Shown here piece by piece: positions 1 through 8,383 of a stretch of 64,000 bases of DNA. Every line of letters begins with the position of its first letter. Positions within the stretch are counted from its first letter, which is position 1. This stretch comes from Saccharothrix deserti (lineage in GTDB: Bacteria; Actinomycetota; Actinomycetes; Mycobacteriales; Pseudonocardiaceae). The notes under the pieces were generated by a model. The model saw nothing but the letters and a program-made list of their open reading frames with translations, made no database searches and was not told the DNA's origin. The position numbers and the translations under genes are program-made. Location: NCBI RefSeq assembly GCF_009769385.1, contig NZ_VKAB01000025.1:1-64000 (forward strand). Reading direction: 5' to 3'.

Positions 1-2
1 CG

Positions 3-98
3 GCGGTGGTCCGCAACCGCCTCAAACGGATGCAGTACCGCCCCGACCTGCTCGACGGGTTCATCGCACAAACCGGATTGATCACTACGCCACCATGA
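3..98 (+). CDS. C-terminal end of an unrecognised protein (partial)
   Basis: An open frame enters from the left edge and ends at a TGA. The last residues are basic then hydrophobic (RNRLKRMQYRPDLLDGF ...). I do not recognise the family from 31 residues. The frame lies upstream of sigM on the same strand, separated from it by about 215 bases in which I see no further gene. It could be a chance open frame, so the call is weak. Confidence 0.4.
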   Translation, partial: AVVRNRLKRMQYRPDLLDGFIAQTGLITTPP

Positions 99-314
99 CG
101 TCACCCTGAACTGAAAAGGTCAGTAGCTTGTCGGTGTGGCCGAAGTGGGGGGGATCTCCGGTTGACCGCGCGCCCGCGGCGCCGTTCAGGCCGTGCGGCG
201 GGCACTTCTCGTCGTCGTGGTGCGCGGTGATCAGGCGCGGGTCGCGCAGGTGCCACCGCCGACCCCGTGCAGGTGATCGAAGCCCGGTTGATCGAGCCCG
301 ATAGGCTCCCGGGC

Positions 315-932
315 GTGACCGCCGCAGCCAGCTCGGACGCAGACCTCATCGCGGCGCACGCCGCGGGTGACCCTCATGCCTTCTCCGAGATCGTGCGCAG
401 GCACCGAGATCGCATGTGGGCCGTCGCGCTGCGCACGCTGCGCGATCCCGAAGAGGCCGCGGACGCGCTGCAGGAGGCGTTCATCTCGGCCTTCCGCGCG
501 GCGGCGAGCTTCCGGGCCGAGTCCCAGGTCACCACCTGGCTGCACCGAATAGTCGTGAACGCCTGCCTGGACCGGATGCGCAGGCGACAAACCAGGCCGA
601 CCGTGCCGCTGCCCGAGGCAGGCCCCGGCGAGCCGGTGGCTCCCCGTGACGCGATGGCCGAACGCGAGACCCGGCTGGTCGTCCAGGCCGCCCTCAACGA
701 GCTGCCGGAAGAGCAGCGCGCCCCGATCATCCTGGTCGACGTGGAGGGCTACTCGGTCGCGGAAACGGCGCAGCTCCTGGGTATCGCGGAGGGCACCGTC
801 AAGTCGCGGTGCGCCCGTGGACGGGCCAAGCTCGCCAAAGTTCTGGGTCACCTCCGGAACCAAAGTGCAGATGCGAACGTCCCAATGAACGATGTGCAGG
901 TGCAACAGGGACGTCAGTTGGAGGAACGATGA
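315..932 (+). CDS. sigM: ECF RNA polymerase sigma factor, SigM-like
   Basis: Extracytoplasmic-function sigma factor that would direct RNA polymerase to stress or envelope promoters. Region 2 is visible around residues 15-85 (DPEEAADALQEAFISAFR) and region 4 around 130-190 with a helix-turn-helix ending GIAEGTVKSRCARGRAKL. The start chosen is the GTG giving MTAAASSD; an upstream in-frame GTG at 267 would add 16 residues of poor similarity. It overlaps the following gene by 4 bases (ATGA), so the two are co-translated. Position just before trxB-trxA near the origin matches mycobacterial sigM-rsmA-trxB-trxC. The name rests on this context and family knowledge; the ECF assignment itself is firm. 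Confidence 0.88.
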   Translation: MTAAASSDADLIAAHAAGDPHAFSEIVRRHRDRMWAVALRTLRDPEEAADALQEAFISAFRAAASFRAESQVTTWLHRIVVNACLDRMRRRQTRPTVPLPEAGPGEPVAPRDAMAERETRLVVQAALNELPEEQRAPIILVDVEGYSVAETAQLLGIAEGTVKSRCARGRAKLAKVLGHLRNQSADANVPMNDVQVQQGRQLEER

Positions 933-1690
933 CCGGCAATGCGCGGCGTACCGGGCCGCCGTGGTCCGTCGACCTGCTGGCTGATCTGCACGCGGGGGTT
1001 CTGGACCCGCGGACCGAGGCCGAGCTGCGGCCACTGGTCGAGAACGATCCCGAGGCGCGGGAGATCCTGGCCGCCCTCGACGCGACGCTCGAAGACCTGC
1101 ACAACCTGCCGCCGATCCCCATGCCGCGCCACGTGGCCGACCGGATCGACGCGGCGCTCGCCGAAGAGGCGCGCCCGACCGCACCCGTGATCGACTTCGC
1201 CCGGGCCAAGGCCCGCCGCAACAAGCGCCTCGGCTGGGGCGCGGGGTTGCTCGCGGCGGCCGCGGTCGCCGTCGGCGTCGCCGTGGTAGCGCTTCCACCG
1301 AGCACCACCGCAGGTCCCGACGGCGGTATCGCCAAGCCCGCCGAGACGACGTCGTCCCCGGTCACCGGCAGCGCCGCACCCGGCGACAGCGACCGGATGC
1401 CGGCGGTGCGCGACCAGAACTTCGGCCCGGTGTTCGGCGACGTGCTCAAGGCGCAGAACTACGGCCCGCTGGAGAACCAGGACAAGCTGGCCGACTGCCT
1501 GCGCGGCGCGAACATCGCGGCGGGCAAGCCGCTCGGTGTCAGCCCCATCACGCTGGACGACAAGCCGGCCGTGATGGCGATCCTGCCCGCGGGCGCGCCC
1601 GGCGCGTACCGGATCGTGGTGGTCGACCCCCAGACGTGCGGTCCGGACAACCCGGACGGCGTCCTGGCGAACAGCACGATCGAGCCGTGA
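929..1690 (+). CDS. Membrane anti-sigma factor (RsmA-like)
   Basis: Predicted single-pass anti-sigma factor for the sigma factor encoded immediately upstream, with which it shares an ATGA overlap. The 253-residue protein has a cytosolic N-terminal part of about 100 residues (anti-sigma-like helices, LLADLHAGVLDPRTEAELRP), one membrane helix near 103-125 (GLLAAAAVAVGVAVVAL) and an extracytoplasmic domain with two cysteines (DCLRG and QTCG) that could form a disulfide. I see no classical zinc-binding HxxxCxxC motif, so this is not a ZAS-type anti-sigma. Function is inferred from operon position and topology. Mycobacterial RsmA, next to sigM, is the likely counterpart. Confidence 0.75.
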   Translation: MTGNARRTGPPWSVDLLADLHAGVLDPRTEAELRPLVENDPEAREILAALDATLEDLHNLPPIPMPRHVADRIDAALAEEARPTAPVIDFARAKARRNKRLGWGAGLLAAAAVAVGVAVVALPPSTTAGPDGGIAKPAETTSSPVTGSAAPGDSDRMPAVRDQNFGPVFGDVLKAQNYGPLENQDKLADCLRGANIAAGKPLGVSPITLDDKPAVMAILPAGAPGAYRIVVVDPQTCGPDNPDGVLANSTIEP

Positions 1691-1741
1691 CCGACGCCGT
1701 ACCCCACGCGGTAACCGCTACGTAGCCGAGCTCACTCGAAT

Positions 1742-1760
1742 GGTGCGGAATTACCGCACC
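1742..1760. repeat. Perfect 7-bp inverted repeat upstream of trxB
   Basis: GGTGCGG and CCGCACC flank a 5-base AATTA centre, 69 bases before the trxB start. No T-run follows, so it is more likely an operator or weak hairpin than an intrinsic terminator. Its role is unknown. Confidence 0.5.
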
Positions 1761-1828
1761 CTACGATCCGTTGTGCGAAGAGCCGGCCCGGGTGATCCCA
1801 GGCCGTGAGCGACTAACGGAGGTCGAGG

Positions 1829-2821
1829 GTGTCGGACGTTCGGAACCTGATCGTCGTGGGATCGGGGCCCGCCGGGTACACCGCGGGGGTCTACGCGGCG
1901 CGCGCCCAGCTCGAACCGCTGGTGTTCGAGGGCTCGCAGTACGGCGGCGCGCTGATGACCACGACCGAAGTCGAGAACTACCCCGGTTTCCGCGACGGCA
2001 TCATGGGCCCCGACCTCATGGAGCAGATGCGGGAGCAGGCGAAGCGCTTCGGCGCCGAGCTGCGCGCGGAGGACGTCGAGGCGCTGGAGCTCGACGGCCC
2101 GGTGAAGTACGTCACGGCCAACGGGCAGCGGTACGCCGCCCGCGCGGTCGTGCTGGCCATGGGCGCGGCGGCGCGCTACCTGCACGTCCCCGGTGAGCAG
2201 GAGCTGCTGGGACGCGGCGTGTCGGCCTGCGCCACGTGCGACGGCTTCTTCTTCCGCGACCAGGACATCGCGGTGATCGGCGGCGGCGACTCGGCGATGG
2301 AGGAGGCGACGTTCCTCACCAAGTTCGCCCGCAGCGTCACGATCATCCACCGCCGCGAGGAGTTCCGCGCCTCCAAGATCATGCTGGAGCGCGCGCGGAA
2401 CAACGAGAAGATCAAGTGGCTGCTGAACGCCGAGGTCGTCGAGGTGCTCGGCAAGAACTCGGTGTCCGGCGTGAAGACCCGCGACACGCGCACCGGTGAG
2501 GTGACCGAGCACCCGTTCACCGGGTTCTTCGTCGCCATCGGCCACGACCCGCGCAGTGAGCTGGTCAAGGGCCAGATCGAGCTGGACGGCGAGGGTTACG
2601 TCCAGGTCGTCGGCCGGACCACTCACACGAACGTGGACGGCGTGTTCGCCGCGGGCGACCTGGTCGACCACACCTACCGCCAGGCAATCACCGCCGCCGG
2701 GTCGGGCTGCGCCGCCGCGATCGACGCGGAGCGCTGGCTCGCCGAGCACGGGACCACGGAGGCCGCGGTCACCGCCGAGCACGTCGGCGGCGGCTACAGC
2801 GAGCCCGTCACCACCAGCTGA
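1829..2821 (+). CDS. trxB: Thioredoxin reductase
   Basis: FAD-dependent NADPH:thioredoxin oxidoreductase, cytosolic, which reduces the thioredoxin encoded just downstream. Seen in the 330-residue product: N-terminal FAD-binding GSGPAGYTAGVYAARA, the redox motif CATCDG near residue 135, an NADPH-binding GGGDSAMEEA near 155-165, and a C-terminal FAD-contacting VFAAGDLVDHTYRQA. Length is normal for low-molecular-weight bacterial TrxR. The start is GTG, preceded by a GGAGGT-like Shine-Dalgarno. The trxB-trxA gap is 32 bases, consistent with one transcript ending at the hairpin after trxA. Confidence 0.97.
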   Translation: MSDVRNLIVVGSGPAGYTAGVYAARAQLEPLVFEGSQYGGALMTTTEVENYPGFRDGIMGPDLMEQMREQAKRFGAELRAEDVEALELDGPVKYVTANGQRYAARAVVLAMGAAARYLHVPGEQELLGRGVSACATCDGFFFRDQDIAVIGGGDSAMEEATFLTKFARSVTIIHRREEFRASKIMLERARNNEKIKWLLNAEVVEVLGKNSVSGVKTRDTRTGEVTEHPFTGFFVAIGHDPRSELVKGQIELDGEGYVQVVGRTTHTNVDGVFAAGDLVDHTYRQAITAAGSGCAAAIDAERWLAEHGTTEAAVTAEHVGGGYSEPVTTS

Positions 2822-2853
2822 ACCCGCTTCTTTTCTCACTAGGGAGAACACAC

Positions 2854-3180
2854 ATGGCAGGCTCCACCGTGGTCACGTCCGCTCAGACGTTCACCGACGA
2901 CGTCCTGACCAGCGAAAAGCCGGTCCTGGTCGACTTCTGGGCGACGTGGTGCGGCCCGTGCAAGATGGTCGCCCCGGTGCTCGAGGAGATCGCCGCCGAG
3001 CACGCCGAGAAGATCACCGTCGCGAAGCTCGACATCGACGCGAACCCGTCGATCGCGCGTGACTACCAGATCATGTCGGTGCCGACCATGATCCTGTTCC
3101 AGGGTGGCCGCCCGGTGAAGCAGATCGTGGGCGCCAAGCCGAAGGCCGCACTGCTGAAGGACCTGTCCGACGTGCTCTGA
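2854..3180 (+). CDS. trxA: Thioredoxin
   Basis: Small cytosolic dithiol-disulfide oxidoreductase of 108 residues. The active site WCGPC is at about residues 32-36 within FWATWCGPCKMVAP, and the cis-proline loop SVPT lies near residue 75. A clear AGGGAG ribosome site precedes the ATG. It is downstream of trxB and followed by a strong intrinsic terminator, so trxB-trxA forms a redox unit. The equivalent gene in mycobacteria is called trxC; I use the generic symbol. Confidence 0.97.
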   Translation: MAGSTVVTSAQTFTDDVLTSEKPVLVDFWATWCGPCKMVAPVLEEIAAEHAEKITVAKLDIDANPSIARDYQIMSVPTMILFQGGRPVKQIVGAKPKAALLKDLSDVL

Positions 3181-3194
3181 GTGCAACCAACCGG

Positions 3195-3238
3195 GTGACC
3201 CGTCCGTCTTCCACAGAGACGGGCGGGTCACTCTTTTG
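3195..3238 (+). terminator. Intrinsic terminator after trxA
   Basis: A 15-bp stem (GTGACCCGTCCGTCT with AGACGGGCGGGTCAC, one G-U pair) with a 7-base loop is followed by TCTTTTGTG. It separates the thioredoxin pair from the amidase gene. Confidence 0.85.
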
Positions 3239-3336
3239 TGGACGATTGACCACTGGTAGTAGCCCCGTCCCTGGCACCGGCTCGAGCAAGGCACAATAGG
3301 GCGTCAAGTTCAGCGTCGACGGGTGTCGGCGCCTTA

Positions 3337-4494
3337 GTGAGCGAGGGGTGCATGCTGCTACTCCGCCGCGGGGATTTCGGACCGGACGTCGCCGAGGTCA
3401 GGGCAACGCTGACGAAGCTCGGTCTGCTGTCCGATCCGCATCCGTCCCAGGTGTTCGACCTGCCGGTCGAGCACGCTGTGCGCGCGTTCCAGCAGCAGCG
3501 GGGTCTGATCACCGACGGTGTCGTCGGTCCCGCCACCTACCGGGCGCTGCGGGACGCGACCTACCGGCTCGGCGACCGCCCGCTGGCGTTCCTGATGGCA
3601 CAGCCGGTGACCGGTGACGACGTGTCGGCGTTGCAGGAACGGCTGCTGGAGCTGGGTTACGACGCCGGCCGGGCCAACGGCGAGTTCGGTCAGCAGACCG
3701 AGCAGGCGTTGCGGAGCTTCCAGCGCGACTACGGCCTGATCGTGGACGGCATGTGCGGTCCCGACACGGTGCGCGCGCTGCGCCAGCTCCAGCCCAAGGT
3801 GCGCGGTGGCCGGCCGGTGTTCCTGCGCGAGCAGGAGCGGGTCCGCCGGGCCGGGCCGAGGCTGTCCGGGAAGCGCATCATCATCGACCCGGGTCACGGC
3901 GGTGACGATCGCGGTGTCGTGGTCGACGGCGTGGCCGAGGCCGACGTCATGCTCGACCTGGCCAGGCTGCTCGAGGGCAAGATGGCCGCCACCGGCATGG
4001 AAGCCCTGCTCACGCGCGGGCCGAACCACAACCCGGACGAGGGTGAGCGGGCGCGGTTCGCCAACGAGGCGGGCGCCGACCTGATCCTGTCGCTGCACGC
4101 CGACAGCAACTCGTCGCCGCTGGCGTCCGGTGTGGCGACGTTCCACTTCGGCACGGGCAACGGCACGTCGTCCACGGTCGGTGAGGCGCTGGCCGGGTTC
4201 ATCCAGCGCGAGATCGTGGCGCGGACCGGGATGCTGGACTGCCGGACGCACCCGAAGACGTGGGACATGCTGCGGATGACCCGCTGCACGGCGGTCCGGG
4301 TCGAGGTCGGCTACCTGACCAACGCGGGCGACCGGCAGCGGCTGGCGAACCCGTCGTTCCGGGACGTGGTGGCCGAGGGCATCCTCGTCGCGGTGAAGCG
4401 GCTGTACCTGCTCGGCAAGGACGACCAGCCGACCGGCACGTTCACCATGGACGACCTGCTGCGACACGAGGTGGCCACCGGCAAGATCCGCTAG
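3337..4494 (+). CDS. cwlM: CwlM-type N-acetylmuramoyl-L-alanine amidase family protein with two peptidoglycan-binding domains
   Basis: 385 residues: two PG_binding_1 repeats (about 10-70 and 90-150; VRAFQQQRGLITDGVVGPATY and a second copy ending GPDTVRALR) followed by an Amidase_3 domain (about 180-360). Zinc-site residues of the amidase fold are visible: PGHGG, GVAEADV, SLHADS and VEVGYLTN. In mycobacteria the orthologue beside trxBC and parB is CwlM, a regulator of MurA controlled by PknB. The C-terminus here carries PTGTFTMDD, resembling the phospho-acceptor tail of that protein (inference). The first codon is GTG; an in-frame ATG 15 bases later is an alternative. Confidence 0.88.
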   Translation: MSEGCMLLLRRGDFGPDVAEVRATLTKLGLLSDPHPSQVFDLPVEHAVRAFQQQRGLITDGVVGPATYRALRDATYRLGDRPLAFLMAQPVTGDDVSALQERLLELGYDAGRANGEFGQQTEQALRSFQRDYGLIVDGMCGPDTVRALRQLQPKVRGGRPVFLREQERVRRAGPRLSGKRIIIDPGHGGDDRGVVVDGVAEADVMLDLARLLEGKMAATGMEALLTRGPNHNPDEGERARFANEAGADLILSLHADSNSSPLASGVATFHFGTGNGTSSTVGEALAGFIQREIVARTGMLDCRTHPKTWDMLRMTRCTAVRVEVGYLTNAGDRQRLANPSFRDVVAEGILVAVKRLYLLGKDDQPTGTFTMDDLLRHEVATGKIR

Positions 4495-4716
4495 GCGATT
4501 CGTCCACTGGGCAAGATCGCGCTCAACGTGCTCCCTTGAGGTGGATTAGCGGCCTGATCAGGGCTTTTTGCCCCCACGGGGCGCTAGTTTTCGGCAAGGT
4601 GCCCGCGGAACACGGGTCCAGGTCGTTGGGCTGGTCGCTGGGTCGGCTCAGCAGGCCCCACCCTGGCCTTCCCGAGGGCAACTGGCACGCGTTCCTCCGC
4701 ACCCAGCGCGCCTGAC

Positions 4717-4941
4717 TCACCAGTCCGCCAGGACGTCGAGCACGTCGGCGACGGCGTCCTCGTCGTCCGCACGGTTCTGCGCGCGCAGGTCGAGCATGAG
4801 GTCGGTCAGCTCGTCGACCAGCCGCTCCGCCGGGATGCCCTCGGCCTGCCAGCCGTCGAGCAGTGTGCGAATCTTCTGGAAATCCCGCGATCCCTCGATG
4901 ATCGCGAGTACCTTGCGCTGGATCTCCACCCCCATGTCCAC
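4717..4941 (-). CDS. Small conserved-looking hypothetical protein
   Basis: 74-residue acidic, helix-forming cytosolic protein (EIQRKVLAIIEGSRDF, then DELTDLMLDLRAQNRADDEDAVADVLDVLADW). No family recognised. It is read divergently from the next gene across a 41-base gap. The GTG gives MDMGVEIQ; an ATG two codons later is an equally good start. Strong coding-like composition with an acidic tail supports a real gene, but function is unknown. The 220 bases between the amidase gene and this one hold no gene I can see. Confidence 0.6.
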   Translation of the reverse strand: MDMGVEIQRKVLAIIEGSRDFQKIRTLLDGWQAEGIPAERLVDELTDLMLDLRAQNRADDEDAVADVLDVLADW

Positions 4942-4982
4942 AAGTCGATCTTATTGGCCGGCCGCCGCCGGCGAGGAGCACG

Positions 4983-5402
4983 ATGGAGTTCTACCGCCTC
5001 GAACCAGAGGTAGCCGGTGCACTGGACGAAGGGACCGTCATCGACGCCGCGGCTCACCCGCCGCGCATCGAGGCGGTGCACTACGAGATCAGCGACTGGT
5101 CGGGTGATGACCTGATCGAGGCGTTCCCGGTGTACCTCGTCACCGACGACCTCGCCGACACGCTGGTCGACAGCGGCCTGGACGCGTTCCGCATCCGCCG
5201 CGCCACGGTGACCCTCTCCGAAGAGGCGCAGGAGATGCTGGAGGGCAAGGAGCTGCCGACCTTCCACTGGCTCGAGGTGACCGGCCAGGCCGGGGTGGAC
5301 GACATCGGCGTCACCGACCAGGGGCAGCTCGTCGTCAGCGAGCAGGCGCTCGACCTCTTCCAGGGCGGCACGCTGGAGAGCTGCGAGATCGACCGCTTCT
5401 AG
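4983..5402 (+). CDS. Hypothetical protein, possibly immunity-protein-like
   Basis: 139-residue acidic protein starting MEFYRLEPEVAGALDEGT and ending SCEIDRF, with a GAGGAG ribosome site. The N-terminal xFYRL start and overall size faintly resemble the DUF1629/Imm11-type immunity-protein folds found with polymorphic toxins, but there is no toxin gene nearby and I cannot confirm this. It is divergent from the small minus-strand gene on its left and convergent with the ArsR-SRPBCC gene on its right. Confidence 0.65.
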   Translation: MEFYRLEPEVAGALDEGTVIDAAAHPPRIEAVHYEISDWSGDDLIEAFPVYLVTDDLADTLVDSGLDAFRIRRATVTLSEEAQEMLEGKELPTFHWLEVTGQAGVDDIGVTDQGQLVVSEQALDLFQGGTLESCEIDRF

Positions 5403-5453
5403 CACCGCCTCCCGACCGCTTCACGACCGCTTCCTGCCGGATCCGACCGGGCC

Positions 5454-6206
5454 TCAGCTCACGGGCATCTCCCACGGGATGCCCGGCAGCACGTGCCCGG
5501 TCTCCAGCAGCGACTTCAGGTTCGACAGCACCGCCGCCCAGCCGGCGGCCGCCTGCGCGCGCTCCGCGCCGTCGGCCAGGCCCTCGTGCGTCACGGTCAG
5601 CCGCACGATCTCGCCGTACGCCTCGATGCGGAACGTCACCGTGGACGTCACCGACGGCTCGGCCGGGTCCGCCCACGTGGTCACCAGGCGGCGCGGCGGG
5701 TCGGCCTCGACGACCTCGCCCACCACGTCGTCGACCTCCGACCCGTCCGCGCGCCGGTGCGCCCAGGTCGACCCCACCTGCCAGTCCGAGATGTTGCGAT
5801 GACCCCAGTACTCGGCCGTCAGATCGGCGTCGGTGAGGGCCTCCCACACCCGCTCGGGCGTGCTCTCGATGTACGTCACGTACACGAACTCCGGCTTCAC
5901 CGGTTCCTCCGCTCGTCGTTTCACGTCGCTGAGCACCCGCAACCGCGGCCGCTCGAACTTGTCGATCCACCGCTCCTGCACCTCGTGCAGCGGCACGGGG
6001 TTGAGGTAGTGCAACTTCTCCCGCCCCCGGCGGACGGTGCTGACCAGGTTCGCCGCCTCCAGCACGGCCAGGTGCTGGGTGACGGACTGCCTGGTCATGC
6101 CCAGTCGCGCGCACAGCTCGCCGAGCGTCTGCCCGCTCTCCTCGTGCAGCCGGTCGAGGAGGTAGCGGCGGGTCTCGTCGGCCAGGGCTTTGAACACCTT
6201 GTCCAC
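5454..6206 (-). CDS. ArsR-family regulator fused to an SRPBCC (AHSA1-like) domain
   Basis: About 250 residues. The N-terminal winged helix (residues 1-90; KALADETRRYLLDRL, LGELCARLGMTRQSVTQHLAVLEAANLV) is ArsR type without an obvious metal-binding CxC. The C-terminal half (about 110-230; VYVTYIESTPERVWEALTDADLTAEYWG ... LVTTWADP) is an SRPBCC/AHSA1 ligand-binding fold. Such fusions are known actinobacterial autoregulators with unknown ligands. I choose the GTG giving VDKVFKALADE; the longer frame from 6251 would run through a perfect palindrome that looks like its own operator. The next gene on the same strand lies just upstream of it. Confidence 0.85.
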   Translation of the reverse strand: MDKVFKALADETRRYLLDRLHEESGQTLGELCARLGMTRQSVTQHLAVLEAANLVSTVRRGREKLHYLNPVPLHEVQERWIDKFERPRLRVLSDVKRRAEEPVKPEFVYVTYIESTPERVWEALTDADLTAEYWGHRNISDWQVGSTWAHRRADGSEVDDVVGEVVEADPPRRLVTTWADPAEPSVTSTVTFRIEAYGEIVRLTVTHEGLADGAERAQAAAGWAAVLSNLKSLLETGHVLPGIPWEMPVS

Positions 6207-6216
6207 GCCGCACGAT

Positions 6217-6236
6217 ATGCAGGCAATTACCTGCAT
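6217..6236. promoter_or_regulatory. Palindromic operator for the ArsR-SRPBCC gene
   Basis: ATGCAGG and CCTGCAT arms surround a CAATTA centre, just 10 bases before the chosen start codon. The spacing and the AATT-centred dyad fit ArsR-family autoregulatory operators. Binding by this protein is an inference. Confidence 0.65.
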
Positions 6237-6276
6237 GTCAACGCACGCCAAGAAACCCGCAGGTCAGAACGGGGTT

Positions 6277-6942
6277 TTACACGGGTCGGAAGCTGGGCTC
6301 CGCGGTCGACACGGTCACCGAGTTGAGCAGCCGCTCCAGCGCCGACTCCACGTCTTCCTTCCACGAAGACGCGCTGCGCAGCTCCAGCCGCAACCGCGGC
6401 CACCGGGGGTGGGGGCGCAACGTCTTGAAGCCCACCTGCAGGAGGAAGTCGGCCGGCGTGACGCAGCCCGGCCCGTCCTCGTCCGGCCTGGCGTCGCCGA
6501 ACGCCTCGATCGCCTTCACGCCACGACGGGTGAGGTCCTTCGCCACCGTCTGCACCAGCACCCGGCCGAGGCCGCCGCCGCGGAACTCCGGCAGCACCTC
6601 CAGGCCCGTCATCAGCACCGCGTCGGGGCTGACCGGGGAGGTGGGGAACGCCAGTGACCTGGGCACGGCCGCCGGCGGGGCGTAGAAGACGGAACCGGCG
6701 GGAATGCCGTCGCAGTAGATGATCCGGCCGCAGGAACCCCATTCCAGCAGGACGCTGGAAACCCAGGCTTCCTTCTCGAACTCGGTGTCCCCGAACTCCT
6801 CGGCCTGGTCCTTCAGGTGCGGCGCGAGCTCCCAGAAGACACAGGTCCGGCTGTGCTTGGAGAGGTTCTCCAGGTTGTCCAAGGTGACGCCCACGACACG
6901 ACGCGACACCCCGACCTCCAAGCCCCCGAATACATCCCCCAC
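6277..6942 (-). CDS. GNAT-family N-acetyltransferase
   Basis: 221 residues with the acetyl-CoA loop of GNAT motif A at about residues 115-135 (GLEVLPEFRGGGLGRVLVQTV), preceded by the usual beta strand (VLMTGL). The product resembles the uncharacterised acetyltransferase encoded between cwlM and parB in mycobacteria (Rv3916c position). Substrate unknown; a role in cell wall or polarity biology would be guesswork. It is divergent from the aminotransferase gene, with a 110-base shared promoter region. Confidence 0.85.
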   Translation of the reverse strand: MGDVFGGLEVGVSRRVVGVTLDNLENLSKHSRTCVFWELAPHLKDQAEEFGDTEFEKEAWVSSVLLEWGSCGRIIYCDGIPAGSVFYAPPAAVPRSLAFPTSPVSPDAVLMTGLEVLPEFRGGGLGRVLVQTVAKDLTRRGVKAIEAFGDARPDEDGPGCVTPADFLLQVGFKTLRPHPRWPRLRLELRSASSWKEDVESALERLLNSVTVSTAEPSFRPV

Positions 6943-7052
6943 GAGGATAGGCGGATGTGACCCCCGCCCGGAAGGCAGATGCCACGAACGGGACGGCCGT
7001 TACACTCGGGCGGGAACAAACCCGCCGGTAACAGCCACCTACGGAGTTTCCC

Positions 7053-8369
7053 GTGAACCTACCCGGATTGCCCCCCAAGCAGGGAGCCAGAAGCCTCGAC
7101 CCCCACCTGCGCCGGTACGCGGCGCGCACGGCGGGCATGACGGCATCGGAGATCCGGGCGCTCTTCGCGGTGGCGAGCAGGCCTGAGGTGGTGTCCCTGG
7201 CGGGAGGGATGCCCCACCTGGCGGCACTGCCACTGGAGTCGCTCAGCGCGGAGGTGGCCGACGTCATCGCCACCGAGGGCCTGGTCGCCCTCCAGTACGG
7301 CAGCGCGCACGGCGTGCCCGAGCTGCGTGAGCAGATCTGCGAAGTGATGGCGCTGGAGGGCATCAACGCCCACCCGGACGACGTGGTGGTGACCGTCGGC
7401 TCCCAGATGGGCCTCGACATGGTCACCCGGATCTTCTGCGACCCCGGTGACGTGGTGCTGGCCGAAGGCCCGTCGTACGTGGGCGCGCTCGGGTCGTTCG
7501 CCGCTTACCAGGCGCAGGTCGTGCACGTCGGCATGGACGCGGACGGCCTCATGCCGGACGCGTTGCGGGAAGCCGTCGCGGCCGTCCAACGCGCCGGGCA
7601 GCGGATCAAGTTCCTCTACACGATCCCGAACTTCCACAACCCGGCCGGCGTGACGCTCGCCGTCCAGCGCCGGGCCGAGGTCCTGGAGATCTGCCGCACG
7701 CACGGCATCCTCGTGGTCGAGGACAACCCGTACGGCCTGCTCGGCTTCGACGGCATCACCTACCCGGCGCTGCGGTCGACCGATCCGGACAACGTGGTGT
7801 ACCTCGGTTCGTTCTCCAAGACGTTCGCGGCGGGCCTGCGGGTCGGCTGGGTGCTCGCGCCGCACGCGGTGCGGGAGAAGCTGGTGCTGGCCGCCGAGTC
7901 GGCCACGCTGTGCCCGCCGACGCTCAACCAGCTGATCGTGTCGCGCTACCTGACGACGCACGACTGGAAGGGCCAGATCAAGACCTACCGCGAGGCCTAC
8001 CAGGAACGGCGTGACGCGGCGATCTCGTCGTTGGAACAGCACATGCCGGTTGGTTCCACGTGGAACAAGCCGAACGGCGGGTTCTACGTGTGGGTGACCG
8101 TCCCTGAGGGCGTCGACACCAAGGCGATGCTGCCGCGCGCCATCACCCAGCGCGTCGCGTACGCGTCGGGCACCGGCTTCTACGCCGACGGCCTCGGCAG
8201 CCGCCAGCTCCGCATCTCGTACTGCTACCCGACGCCCGAACGCATCCGCGAGGGCGTGCGGCGGCTCGCGAACGTCATCAAGGACGAGATCGAGCTGCAC
8301 GAGACGTTCGGCCCCACGGTCGGCCGCGCGGTCTCCGGTCCGCACAGCCCATCGCCCGACACCGCTTGA
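7053..8369 (+). CDS. PLP-dependent aminotransferase, class I/II fold
   Basis: 438-residue fold-type I aminotransferase. Visible landmarks: IPNFHNPAGVTL substrate-loop region, VVEDNPYGLL with the PLP-ring aspartate, the Schiff-base lysine in LGSFSKTFAAGLRVGW, and a C-terminal RISYCYPT. The pattern is that of the 2-aminoadipate/aromatic (LysN, MocR-like) group but without the GntR DNA-binding domain. The GTG start has an ACGGAG ribosome site. It is followed 14 bases later by a D-alanine ligase-like gene, so the pair may supply or modify a D-amino acid or peptide; that is an inference. Confidence 0.88.
   Translation: MNLPGLPPKQGARSLDPHLRRYAARTAGMTASEIRALFAVASRPEVVSLAGGMPHLAALPLESLSAEVADVIATEGLVALQYGSAHGVPELREQICEVMALEGINAHPDDVVVTVGSQMGLDMVTRIFCDPGDVVLAEGPSYVGALGSFAAYQAQVVHVGMDADGLMPDALREAVAAVQRAGQRIKFLYTIPNFHNPAGVTLAVQRRAEVLEICRTHGILVVEDNPYGLLGFDGITYPALRSTDPDNVVYLGSFSKTFAAGLRVGWVLAPHAVREKLVLAAESATLCPPTLNQLIVSRYLTTHDWKGQIKTYREAYQERRDAAISSLEQHMPVGSTWNKPNGGFYVWVTVPEGVDTKAMLPRAITQRVAYASGTGFYADGLGSRQLRISYCYPTPERIREGVRRLANVIKDEIELHETFGPTVGRAVSGPHSPSPDTA
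8053..8066. other. parS-like palindrome inside the aminotransferase gene
   Basis: GTTCCACGTGGAAC differs from the ParB core GTTTCACGTGAAAC at one symmetric pair. It encodes part of GSTWNKPNGG, so a coding explanation is possible. Confidence 0.4.
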
Positions 8370-8383
8370 TCAGGAGTAGAGAG

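Noticed and set aside
4533..4605. Short palindrome CCTGATCAGG with GCTTTTTG after the amidase gene
   Set aside because: Stem too short and loop-less for a confident terminator.
4934..4942. ATGTCCACA near the small divergent genes as a DnaA box
   Set aside because: Isolated single-mismatch site, expected by chance.
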